From positions 1 to 45,213 of the forward strand of contig CAZMHU010000012.1 of NCBI GenBank assembly GCA_964566175.1: a stretch of DNA of 45,213 nucleotides. Reading direction: 5' to 3'. Numbering within the stretch: the stretch's first letter is position 1; each line of letters opens with the position of its first letter. Made by a program: the position numbers and the translations under genes. The stretch comes from SIG589 sp964566175 (GTDB taxonomy: Bacteria > Bacillota > Clostridia > Oscillospirales > Acutalibacteraceae). The notes under the pieces were generated by a model. The model ran no database searches. It was not told where the DNA came from and saw nothing but the letters and a program-made list of their open reading frames with translations. Of the stretch, positions 25,039 to 33,198 are shown in pieces.

Positions 25039-26090
25039 AGTCTGGCGGCTTCGCGCGGGGTGAGCCTTCGCTTGTATTTTCCTATTATGGGAATTTGAAC
25101 CATAGCGACAAGTGCGGGAAATGAATCGGGTCGCTTTACGCGTATTCCCGACGGTCTGAATTGGATAAAGCCTTCCCAAATGCTCGATATCGATGTTCCC
25201 GCTTGCCATTCGAATTTTCTGTGGGTTGGGACAAAATCTGACAAACCGTTCCATTTTTTCAACCACATATCGATAAAGTCTTTGTTGTTGGCGTATAACG
25301 CTCGGTTCTTTTGGCAGAAATCGACCTTCCCTTTTGGAAGTTCCGAAGTGTCATATGTCTCTTTAAATTCAAAAGACCAAATCGGAAAGCCGATAACTTT
25401 TTCTTTAATACCGTGATAAAATTCGTCCCAACAGTTAAGAACTTTTTCTTCATATTCCGAAATATTATATTTCGGGTCGGGATTTTCTTCGATAATTCCC
25501 GCTTTGTAGATGTCGGTTTTACACTTTGCCCTGCACGGAATATCAAAATTCAGATGGTTTACGCCTAACGAGTGGTGAATGCTGAGGATATATATTCTTT
25601 CTCTCAACTGCGGAATACCGAGTTGGTGAGGACTTATAATTATAGGCGAGTCGGATAGGACATATCCCAAATCGGTCAAACTTCTTTTGATAACCCGCCA
25701 AGTGTTGCCCTTGTCGTGTGATACCAAATTTCGTACATTTTCCAAAACAATAAATTTGGGTTGCTTTTCTTTCAGTATTCTGACAATTTGAAAAAACAGA
25801 GTTCCATTTGTTTCGTCGGCAAAACCTTCCTGTCGTCCGGCTTTGGAAAATGCTTGACATAGGAAGCCGCCGCAAAGGACATCGTGGTTCGGAATTTGAC
25901 TGTTTTCAATTTTTGTAACGTCGAGCGCGGCGTCAATTCCGTAATTTTTCATATACGATTCGATTGCAAATGGGTCTATTTCCGAAGTGAGAACACATCT
26001 GCCGCCCAAATCGCTCATCGCCTGATGGAAACCGCCAATCCCCGCGAACAAATCGATACAGGCAAACCCGCTATCATCAAAGTAATTCAT
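24972..26090 (-). pseudogene. C-terminally truncated DNA (cytosine-5) methyltransferase
   Basis: The 372-residue chain begins with motif I (CIDLFAGIGGFHQAM), and motif IV reads GGFLCQAFS at residues 75-82, where the invariant Pro of the PCQ site is Leu (codon CTA). The ENVRNL motif VI, the QLRERIYIL motif VIII and RRLTPREAARLQSFPD motif IX are present. Motif X (the GNSV helix) is missing: after FIPNES the frame continues into antisense of the neighbouring gene. Such enzymes methylate cytosine in restriction or orphan systems; this one is probably inactive. Confidence 0.88.
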
Positions 26091-26153
26091 ATTTTAATCG
26101 TACCTTACCTATTTACAGTTTTTTCAATCAATGACAGATGTTTCGCAATTTAA

Positions 26154-26182
26154 TTTATAGAGTATTTATGAGATTTAATCAA
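26154..26182 (-). promoter_or_regulatory. putative promoter of the methyltransferase
   Basis: TTGATT and TATAAA with a 17-bp spacer on the minus strand, leaving a leader of about 60 nt before the ATG. Confidence 0.55.
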
Positions 26183-26230
26183 CCGATTTTGCAAAAAAAC
26201 AAAATAACTTGCGGATTTGTTTTATGATAT

Positions 26231-26269
26231 AAAAACAGGAACCACACCAACGGTATGATTCCTGTTTTT
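26231..26269 (-). terminator. terminator of tRNA-Ser
   Basis: AAACAGGAA and TTCCTGTTT form a stem immediately after the CCA end of the tRNA on the minus strand, followed by a T-rich run. Confidence 0.8.
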
Positions 26270-26358
26270 TGGCGGAGACGGAGGGATTCGAACCCTCGTC
26301 CCTCAAGGGGCATCATGATTTCGAGTCATGTCCGTTATGACCACTTCGATACGTCTCC
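26270..26358 (-). tRNA. tRNA-Ser (CGA)
   Basis: The 89-nt minus-strand gene has acceptor GGAGACG paired with CGTCTCC, a long variable arm as expected for serine tRNAs, a GGTTCGAATCC T-loop and an encoded CCA. The anticodon loop CTCGAAA gives anticodon CGA, which reads UCG. It borders the decayed Fic/helicase/methyltransferase patch. Confidence 0.95.
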
Positions 26359-26518
26359 ATATATGTTAAACTCCCGAAAGAGTAATAACGCAATATTTAA
26401 TTTTTTTATCAAACAGGGCGATCCGTTATGTCCTGTTGCGGTGCGGGATTTTGCGTTACAAACGAACGTGTGCTAAACTATTATAAATTCTCAGTCGTAA
26501 CTTGTCAAGAAAAATTTG

Positions 26519-26547
26519 TTGCCAAGTGGAGATATGTGTTATATAAT
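26519..26547 (+). promoter_or_regulatory. sigma-A promoter of comM
   Basis: TTGCCA and TATAAT with a 17-bp spacer, about 14 nt before the GGAGGTGA ribosome site. The rest of 26359-26518 shows no recognisable feature. Confidence 0.75.
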
Positions 26548-26573
26548 CTTAATATATTGTGGAGGTGAGAGGT

Positions 26574-28103
26574 GTGTTCACACGTATTAACAGTTTCGGC
26601 CTTTTCGGAATTGATGCTTATCGGGTCACGGTCGAGGCGGATATTTCAACCGGACTGCCGGGTTTTGATATTGTCGGTCTTGCCGATACTGCCGTAAAGG
26701 AGTCGCGCGACCGCGTTCGCTCCGCCGTTAAAAACTGCGGTTTTAAATTTCCTGTGAGCCGTATTACGGTCAATCTCGCACCTGCGGACAAGCGAAAAGA
26801 GGGCACGCTTTATGATTTGCCTATTCTCGTTGCATTACTTGCCGCATCTGGTCAACTTAAAGCAGCGCTTGACGGCTCTGCCTTTTTGGGCGAGGTTTCG
26901 CTCGACGGTTATGTCCGTCCGGTAAACGGACTGCTTGCTATGGCGACCGAGGCGGCTCGGTGCGGTATACGTCGGCTTTTCGTTCCCAAAGATAACGCGG
27001 GCGAGGGCGCTGTTGTTGATGGTGTTGAGATATACGGCGTTGAAACGGTTGCACAACTTTACAAACACCTAATAGGCGAGCAAAAAATTTCGCCCACTGA
27101 ATATATTGATAATAAACTTGTAAAACTCGGTTCGGCACTTGATTTTTGTGACGTAAAGGGACAGACGGTTGCCAAAAAGGCGCTTGAGGTCGCCGCGGCG
27201 GGCGGTCATAATGTTTTACTCATAGGACCGCCGGGGTCAGGCAAGAGTATGCTTGCGAAACGTATGCCCACCATTTTGCCCGAAATGACATATACCGAGT
27301 CGATAGACACCACAAAAATACATTCGGTTGCGGGAATACTTTCTCCCGACACTCCGCTCATAAAAACAAGACCATTTCGTTCTCCCCACCATACGATATC
27401 TGCCGCAGGTATGACGGGTGGCGGTGCCGTGCCGCATCCGGGTGAAATTTCGCTCGCACATAACGGAGTGCTGTTTTTGGACGAACTGCCCGAGTTTCAT
27501 CGCGATGTTATGGAGGCTCTGCGCCAACCGATTGAGGATAACCGGGTTACGATAGCACGTGCCGCGGGAACGCTCACATATCCTTGTGCCATAACTCTCA
27601 TTGCGGCGATGAACCCCTGTCCGTGCGGATATTTCGGTCATCCGGTGAAACAGTGCACCTGTACTCAGCAACAGGTTTCGCGTTATCTTTCCAAAATTTC
27701 CGGTCCTATGCTTGACCGCCTTGATATACACGTTGAAGTGCCGCCGATTGACTATGCTTCTCTGAAATCGACGGGGCGTGAGGAAACTTCCGAACAAATT
27801 CGCAAACGTGTTGACCGTGCGCGAAAAATACAGACCGAGCGTTACCGTGAGAGCGGTATAACCTGTAATGCGCGGCTTTTGCCCGCAATGCTTGATAAAT
27901 ACTGCACGCTTTCTTCATCCGCCGAAAAGACCTTGAGTCTTGCCTTTGACCGAATGGGACTTTCGGGCAGAGCATATGACCGTATTCTCAAGGTTGCCCG
28001 CACCGTTGCCGATCTTGACGGAGAAGAAAAAATCGGCAACGACCATATTTTGCAGGCAATACAATTCCGCAGTCTTGACAGAAAGTATTGGGGAAACAGG
28101 TAA
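26574..28103 (+). CDS. comM: YifB/ComM-family AAA+ ATPase (Mg-chelatase-like)
   Basis: The 509-residue protein has an N-terminal Lon-protease-like fold, an AAA+ domain with Walker A GPPGSGKSMLAKR near residue 215 and Walker B LFLDELPEF, and the C-terminal Mg-chelatase-like part (MNPCPCGYFG, QVSRYLSKISGPMLDRLDIHVEV). ComM is a branch-migration helicase that extends recombination during natural transformation. I choose GTG at 26574, placed 6 nt after GGAGGTGA; the GTG at 26559 overlaps the ribosome site. The role here is by family only. Confidence 0.93.
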   Translation: MFTRINSFGLFGIDAYRVTVEADISTGLPGFDIVGLADTAVKESRDRVRSAVKNCGFKFPVSRITVNLAPADKRKEGTLYDLPILVALLAASGQLKAALDGSAFLGEVSLDGYVRPVNGLLAMATEAARCGIRRLFVPKDNAGEGAVVDGVEIYGVETVAQLYKHLIGEQKISPTEYIDNKLVKLGSALDFCDVKGQTVAKKALEVAAAGGHNVLLIGPPGSGKSMLAKRMPTILPEMTYTESIDTTKIHSVAGILSPDTPLIKTRPFRSPHHTISAAGMTGGGAVPHPGEISLAHNGVLFLDELPEFHRDVMEALRQPIEDNRVTIARAAGTLTYPCAITLIAAMNPCPCGYFGHPVKQCTCTQQQVSRYLSKISGPMLDRLDIHVEVPPIDYASLKSTGREETSEQIRKRVDRARKIQTERYRESGITCNARLLPAMLDKYCTLSSSAEKTLSLAFDRMGLSGRAYDRILKVARTVADLDGEEKIGNDHILQAIQFRSLDRKYWGNR

Positions 28104-28136
28104 AATATCTTGACAGAAGGGACGAAAGATAGTAAA

Positions 28137-28682
28137 ATGAATAATATCAGTCGCGTATACAGCGGTCGTCCGACCGATTGTGACGGACGTCTTGAAAAAG
28201 AGATTGCGGTTTACGATTTTTTGGATAACCTCGGTATTGAGTATGAGCGTGTCGACCACGACCCCGCCGATACTATTGAGGATTGTCTTGAAATTGAAAA
28301 GGTTATCGGCGTCGGAATTTGTAAAAACCTTTTTGTCTGCAATCGCACAAAAACCGAGTATTATGTTATCATGATGTCGGGGTGCAAGGTTTTTAAAACC
28401 GCCGATGTTTCAAAAAAAATCGGCACGTCGCGGCTTTCGTTTGCGAGTGCGGAGGATATGGAAAAAATTCTCGGTGTCACTCCCGGCTCGGTTACCGTAA
28501 TGGCACTGAAAAACGATACGGCTTGCCGTGTTAAACTTGTTATAGATCGTGATATCATAAACGGCGAGTTTGTCCGTTGCCATCCTTGTATCAACACATC
28601 GACCTTGAAGATAAGAACCGAAGATTTGCTTAAAACCTTTCTTATTAAGGTCAGACATACGCCGATGATAATCGACATATAA
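28137..28682 (+). CDS. YbaK/ProX-family aminoacyl-tRNA deacylase
   Basis: This 181-residue protein belongs to the ProX/PrdX branch of the YbaK-EbsC superfamily, free-standing editing domains that hydrolyse mischarged Ala-tRNA-Pro. Features are YERVDHDPADT, the conserved CKNLFVCN region, the catalytic-type lysine in GCKVFK, and SRLSFASAEDMEKILGVTPGSV. The start could be TTG at 28110 or ATG at 28137; the ATG fits the family better. The gene follows comM closely and may be cotranscribed. Confidence 0.9.
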   Translation: MNNISRVYSGRPTDCDGRLEKEIAVYDFLDNLGIEYERVDHDPADTIEDCLEIEKVIGVGICKNLFVCNRTKTEYYVIMMSGCKVFKTADVSKKIGTSRLSFASAEDMEKILGVTPGSVTVMALKNDTACRVKLVIDRDIINGEFVRCHPCINTSTLKIRTEDLLKTFLIKVRHTPMIIDI

Positions 28683-28706
28683 AAAACAGCACTACGTGCT
28701 GTATAC

Positions 28707-28782
28707 GGGGGCGTAGCTCATCTGGTAGAGCGCTACATTCGCATTGTAGAGGTAGTGGGTTCGAGTCCCATCGTCTCCACCA
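28707..28782 (+). tRNA. tRNA-Ala (CGC)
   Basis: Acceptor GGGGGCG pairs with CGTCTCC, including two G-U pairs. The D stem is AGCTC/GAGC, the anticodon stem is CTACA/TGTAG around TTCGCAT, and CCA is encoded. The anticodon is CGC, reading GCG. A rho-independent terminator follows directly. Confidence 0.94.
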
Positions 28783-28785
28783 AAA

Positions 28786-28818
28786 AAATTCTCGGGAGCA
28801 AAGCGACCGAGAATTTTT
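28786..28818 (+). terminator. terminator of tRNA-Ala
   Basis: AAATTCTCGG and CCGAGAATTTTT form a stem with a T run, 4 nt after the CCA end. Confidence 0.9.
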
Positions 28819-28867
28819 GCTTATTATCCATTAACTCTTCGCTATTTTCAAAACGGACGGTGATAGT

Positions 28868-29689
28868 ATGTTGCAATCCAAAACGCTTAATGTTCATAAC
28901 GAAAACGGCCTTGTTTATATTACCTTTCCGTTGTTTGACAAATACGGCGTTAAGCACGCCTTTACAACGCGTATTGGCGGTGTGAGTAAGGGAATTTACT
29001 CTTCTTTTAATACCGGCTTTTCAAACGGCGATAAGTATGAAAACGTTTATGAAAATTTCCGCCGTGTTTGCAGTGCGATAGGCATTGACGAGCGACGTTT
29101 GGTTTTCGGAAAACAGACCCACACAAATAATGTCCGCACCGTTTCGGAAGACGATATCGGCAAGGGTATTGTAAAACCTCAGGACTATGATGACGTTGAC
29201 GGTCTTATAACCGATATTGAAAACGTCGGTCTTGTCACGCAGTATGCCGATTGTGTTCCCCTGATGTTTTTTGACACGAAAAAGCGTGTTATCGCAACAT
29301 CGCACGCGGGTTGGCGCGGTACTTGTGCCGAAATAGGAAAAATTACAGTTGAGCGAATGGTGAACGATTTCGGCTGTAATACCGAGGATATTATTGCCGC
29401 AATCGGACCGTGTATCGGAAAATGTTGTTATGAGGTCGATGACCCTGTGAGAGACGCTTTTGTTGTTCTACCGTATATGGACGAGAACAAAATACTAACA
29501 AAAAAAGAAAACGGACGATATATGCTTGACCTCAAAGAGGCAAACCGCATTATTCTCAACAACGTCGGAATAAAGGACGAAAATATCGACATTGCCGATT
29601 TATGTACTTGTTGCAATCACACATATCTTCATTCACACCGCTATACTGCGGGAAATCGAGGAAATCTCGGGATTATAATATCACTTTAA
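28868..29689 (+). CDS. YlmD/LACC1-family purine nucleoside phosphorylase (laccase-like domain)
   Basis: This 273-residue protein is of the multicopper-polyphenol-oxidase-like family, for which purine nucleoside phosphorylase and adenosine deaminase activity has been shown in members such as LACC1 and YlmD/YfiH. The zinc-site motifs are present: TSHAGWRGT near residue 143 (His), GPCIGKCCYEV (Cys) and the late HSHRYTAGNRG. It should be cytosolic. The ribosome site is weak (GGACGGTGATAGT). A bidirectional terminator follows. Confidence 0.9.
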   Translation: MLQSKTLNVHNENGLVYITFPLFDKYGVKHAFTTRIGGVSKGIYSSFNTGFSNGDKYENVYENFRRVCSAIGIDERRLVFGKQTHTNNVRTVSEDDIGKGIVKPQDYDDVDGLITDIENVGLVTQYADCVPLMFFDTKKRVIATSHAGWRGTCAEIGKITVERMVNDFGCNTEDIIAAIGPCIGKCCYEVDDPVRDAFVVLPYMDENKILTKKENGRYMLDLKEANRIILNNVGIKDENIDIADLCTCCNHTYLHSHRYTAGNRGNLGIIISL

Positions 29690-29695
29690 AAAACA

Positions 29696-29736
29696 AGAGC
29701 GAACACTTATGACATCTCATCATAGGCGTTCGCTCT
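29696..29736. terminator. bidirectional terminator
   Basis: AGAGCGAAC and GTTCGCTCT form a stem between convergent genes, with an A run to its left and GTTTTT to its right, so it can serve both strands. Confidence 0.9.
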
Positions 29737-29740
29737 GTTT

Positions 29741-31669
29741 TTATGGTCTTTCTGGGATATTGTCCGGTTTTTTCATATCCTGCGGGGGTTTGCCGTCGGG
29801 CATTTGCATATCACCGTTTTTGTCGGGCTCTCTTTTTTCGCTGCCGAAAGAGTGTCCGTTACCCCGTGTGTCGGAGGAATAAAGCGACGAAGAAAGTATT
29901 ACTTCGCTTATAAGCGTGTAATCGCTTACAGAGAAATCGGCGGCGTAGCCGTTTTCGTCGGCGTTTTCGACTGTTCCGCCCGAAACGATTTTATAGGTAT
30001 TGCCTTTTGTGATTTTCGGTGATGTCACCGCGGCGGAAGAATATTCTTTTTTCGGTGTGAAAGAAACAAGTGCGTTTCCGTCCGCATCGCAAACCGTAAA
30101 AGCGGTTTCGGCGGGTTGACTGTTAAAACTCAAAAATATTCCGCCCTGGTTTTCGGCACTTGTGAAACCTGACGCCATTTGTGAACTGCCGAGCGCTATA
30201 AGCGTGCCGCCTTTAACGGTGCAACCGTTCTCGTAATCAAGCGCACCGTCCGCACCGCTTGTAGGGCCGCTGACAAGCGTAATACCGCCGCTTATTTCCA
30301 TGGTTCCGTTGGAATCGATTCCGTCACCGTCTGCGGAGATAAAATGATATCCGCCCGATATTATAAGTTTTCCGCCGTTGTCCCCAAAAGCGTTTTGTCC
30401 CGGTCTTCTGCCCAAAGACGACGAATCGTTTCCACCGGCGGCGTTCAGTCCGTCGTCGGTAGCATATACCGTTGTTTTTCCGCCAGACAGATACAGTTTT
30501 TTCGCTTCCAATCCTTCATAACTTTTGTTGATTTCAACCGTTCCGCCGGAAATCGAAAGCGTGTCGTCGGCATGTATTCCGTCATTGCCCGATTTAATCG
30601 AAAAAACTCCGTTTTCCACCATTACAGTTCCGTTTGAATGAACGGCATCGTCGGCGGAGTCGATAACAAAACTTCCACCGTTTATAATAATGTCGCACTC
30701 CGCCTTTAAGCCCTTTGCGGAGGGGGTGTCGTCGGTTGTTGTGTTGTCGGTGGTTTTGTTGCCTTTGCTGAATTTCCAACTGCCGTTCCATTCGTTCTTG
30801 GCACTTGCCGATGCGTTGTCACTTCCGCCGCCCGTTTTGAGACTTATATTTCCGCTTTCGGCTTTGATGACGGTTTCTGCCTGTATTCCGTCGTTTTCAG
30901 CCGTTATGTTAAGGGTTGTGTCGGTTATATAAACAAAACCTCGTGCCGAGTCGGTGTCGTTGTCGGAGCGGATACCGTCACTTCCTGCGGTTATATTTAT
31001 GTTTCCGCCGCCGAATTTTACACAGTCCTTTCCGCTGAGTCCGACCTTTTTTGCCGTAATATTCAGCGTGCCGTTCGTTATAATAAGGTTATCTTTGGAA
31101 ACGACGGCGTGTTTGTGATTGCCGGAAACAGTCAATGTGCCGCCGCCGTTAATACAAAGGTCGGTTTTGCTGAAGATTGTGCCGTCGAGTGTAGAACTGT
31201 CTTCGGTAATGTCATACTCGTCACCGTCTGAGAATGTGTTTTGAGAGCCGTCGGCAAGGGTTATAAACACCTTATCGGCGTTTTTTAAAAATACGGCGGG
31301 CGAGGCGGTGTTTTGAATAGTTGTGTTTTGAAGAACAAGTTGTACTTTATCGGTGTCTGCGGCATCGACAACGAGCATACAATTATTGCATTCGCCCGAA
31401 ATAATATATGTTCCCGCACTGTTTATCACAATTCTTCCGTTTTCGGCAGTGGCTGTTGCAAGGTCAATTTTCTCTGCTGTGTCGGCGGAAAATGACGCGT
31501 CGGTATCTTTGGAAGAAAAAGTGAAATCCATTTTTGATATATCCGCAGAAAGTTGAATATCTGTTATATCGGTGAGGGAGGAAGTTCTGTCTGCACCGCC
31601 CTTACAGGCGCAAAGAGTGAGGTTTATGCAGAGCATAAGCGCTGCCACCGAAATAAAACGTTTAATCAA
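29741..31669 (-). CDS. beta-helix carbohydrate-binding lipoprotein (Cthe_2159/DUF4353 type)
   Basis: The 642-residue precursor has a lipoprotein signal with lipobox LCAC, so it should be lipid-anchored at C22. The mature part is built from repeating short strands rich in Gly, Asp and Asn, such as ADDAVHSNGTVMVENG and GNDGIHADDTLSISGG, matching the right-handed beta helix of Cthe_2159, a calcium-dependent cellulose/pectin-binding protein. The acidic DGI and DDG turns are candidate calcium sites. The C-terminus (PDGKPPQDMKKPDNIPERP) is proline-rich. The gene overlaps the DUF4956 gene by 4 nt. The ligand is unknown. Confidence 0.87.
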   Translation of the reverse strand: MIKRFISVAALMLCINLTLCACKGGADRTSSLTDITDIQLSADISKMDFTFSSKDTDASFSADTAEKIDLATATAENGRIVINSAGTYIISGECNNCMLVVDAADTDKVQLVLQNTTIQNTASPAVFLKNADKVFITLADGSQNTFSDGDEYDITEDSSTLDGTIFSKTDLCINGGGTLTVSGNHKHAVVSKDNLIITNGTLNITAKKVGLSGKDCVKFGGGNINITAGSDGIRSDNDTDSARGFVYITDTTLNITAENDGIQAETVIKAESGNISLKTGGGSDNASASAKNEWNGSWKFSKGNKTTDNTTTDDTPSAKGLKAECDIIINGGSFVIDSADDAVHSNGTVMVENGVFSIKSGNDGIHADDTLSISGGTVEINKSYEGLEAKKLYLSGGKTTVYATDDGLNAAGGNDSSSLGRRPGQNAFGDNGGKLIISGGYHFISADGDGIDSNGTMEISGGITLVSGPTSGADGALDYENGCTVKGGTLIALGSSQMASGFTSAENQGGIFLSFNSQPAETAFTVCDADGNALVSFTPKKEYSSAAVTSPKITKGNTYKIVSGGTVENADENGYAADFSVSDYTLISEVILSSSLYSSDTRGNGHSFGSEKREPDKNGDMQMPDGKPPQDMKKPDNIPERP

Positions 31670-32334
31670 AGCGAGTCACTTCCTTCAACAGTCTCCGAAA
31701 CCGCAATTTCGAGATTTCCGTTGCGGCAACGAAGTTCGTCAATAAATTCTTTGAGTTGTGACGGATTGTTCAGTTCGATTTTGTACTGAAGTTTATAAAG
31801 ACTTCCCATGTTGCTTGTCTTCACCGACACAAGGCGATGGCTTTTAAGATGTTTTTCGAAGATATCATCGAAAGCGCCGGAAAATTCGAGCGTTTCGGGC
31901 ACGGTTATACGCATATCGCGCTGGCGGTCGGAATTGAGTGCAGTTGCCGAGAGTAACATCATAACAGCACCGACTGCGGCGGTGAAAATCAGTGCGATAA
32001 CGGCATACCCCGCCGCACAGGCAAGTCCTGCCGTCATTGTGAGGAAAATAGATACAATATCTCGCGCTTTGCCTGGTGCGGAGCGGAAACGGACAAGCGA
32101 GAATGCACCCATTACGGCAACTCCTGTGCCAATATTACCGTTTACCATCGTGATGACGGTTTGAACAATCGGTGGAAGTAAAATCAAAGCCGATAAAAAA
32201 CTTTTTGTTGTGTTTGAGCGGAATCCCGACGTAACCGCGGCAATAATTCCGCAGGCGAACGCCGCCGCAAGGCAGAGAAAATATGTGTCTGTTGTTATTG
32301 TTCCGGTGTTTACGGAACTAAAAATGTTTTCCAT
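31666..32334 (-). CDS. DUF4956 polytopic membrane protein
   Basis: The 222 residues carry about four membrane segments in the first 130 positions, including the family hallmark GAFSLVRFRSAPGKARDIVS near residue 80. A cytoplasmic ferredoxin-like C-terminal domain (VSVKTSNMGSLYKLQYKIEL) follows. The molecular function is unknown. DUF4956 proteins recurrently neighbour VTC-domain polyphosphate polymerases, exactly as here, so the two probably work together at the membrane. Confidence 0.88.
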   Translation of the reverse strand: MENIFSSVNTGTITTDTYFLCLAAAFACGIIAAVTSGFRSNTTKSFLSALILLPPIVQTVITMVNGNIGTGVAVMGAFSLVRFRSAPGKARDIVSIFLTMTAGLACAAGYAVIALIFTAAVGAVMMLLSATALNSDRQRDMRITVPETLEFSGAFDDIFEKHLKSHRLVSVKTSNMGSLYKLQYKIELNNPSQLKEFIDELRCRNGNLEIAVSETVEGSDSL

Positions 32335-32349
32335 TTGTGGTTCTCCTTT

Positions 32350-33057
32350 TCAGTGTGTTGCCGCAAGGCTTTTTTGTTTGTCTGCGTTTAAAAGATAATC
32401 CCTGTACGCCGTGGCGTATTTTGAATAGGGCGCAGGAAATATTCGGTTTTTGCTCAGCGTTTCAGAAAGCCAAAGGGGCATAGCGTTTGCCGTCTTAATT
32501 TCGAGAAGTACGGTGTTTTTCGGCTGTATAACGGTAAAGTCGTTCGCGCCGTACCGCCGATAGCGAATATTTCGGTCGAAAGTCAGTCGCAGACTTTTCG
32601 CCTCGGGCGAGAAAAAAGCATCTCTCTCGCAAGCGATATCTATCATCGGCAGCGGGTGATTATACAACGAAAGTGCATAGTCAATTTCTTTGACAATTTG
32701 CTGCTCAGGCGGACGCGTTTCGCCGTATATGTATTTCAGAGCATCGCCCCGCTTGAGGGATATTCGCCGTTTGTAAACAACGCCCATGTATTTTTTCTTT
32801 ATTTCCAGAAACGCCGTGCTGTCGGGCGATGTGTTGCCGTAACATCTGAGCCGCAACTTTTCTTTATATGATACGGCATCTATGGAATTGCGTATAAGCA
32901 GAAAATCGGGTGTGTCGAGGTACGTGCTTATCACAGTGCTCCTGCCGTGGGCGTCGGGTGTCAGGCGGTCGCCTATAATTTGAATAAGCGCTTCGTATTG
33001 ACTGTCAGACAGCATATATTTCTTTTCTGTTCTTTTAAAAATATAAACGGTATCCAT
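32350..33057 (-). CDS. VTC-domain (polyphosphate polymerase-like) protein
   Basis: The 235 residues have the VTC/CYTH-like tunnel fold seen in yeast Vtc4, which makes polyphosphate from ATP. The basic N-terminal motif FKRTEKKYML, STYLDTPDF, EKLRLRCYG, the FLEIKKKYMGVVYKRR strand pair and the late LLEIKTANAMPLWL provide the basic and acidic tunnel residues. There is no membrane segment of its own. It is the first gene of the operon with DUF4956 and the beta-helix lipoprotein. A GGGAGG site lies 8 nt upstream. The substrate in bacteria is not established. Confidence 0.88.
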   Translation of the reverse strand: MDTVYIFKRTEKKYMLSDSQYEALIQIIGDRLTPDAHGRSTVISTYLDTPDFLLIRNSIDAVSYKEKLRLRCYGNTSPDSTAFLEIKKKYMGVVYKRRISLKRGDALKYIYGETRPPEQQIVKEIDYALSLYNHPLPMIDIACERDAFFSPEAKSLRLTFDRNIRYRRYGANDFTVIQPKNTVLLEIKTANAMPLWLSETLSKNRIFPAPYSKYATAYRDYLLNADKQKSLAATH

Positions 33058-33155
33058 ATTTTTCGCCTCCCTAAATATATCATATTATTAAAAATTCGTC
33101 TGTTTTTAAATAATAAGTAAATTAAGAAGCGAAAAAACGTCACATTTCCGCAACA

Positions 33156-33186
33156 ATTAAAAATCGGAGCACCCAAGAGTGCTCCG
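33156..33186 (-). terminator. terminator after pnuC
   Basis: CGGAGCAC and GTGCTCCG form a perfect stem, followed on the minus strand by ATTTTTAATT, just after the pnuC stop. Confidence 0.88.
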
Positions 33187-33198
33187 ACCGAACTGAAA

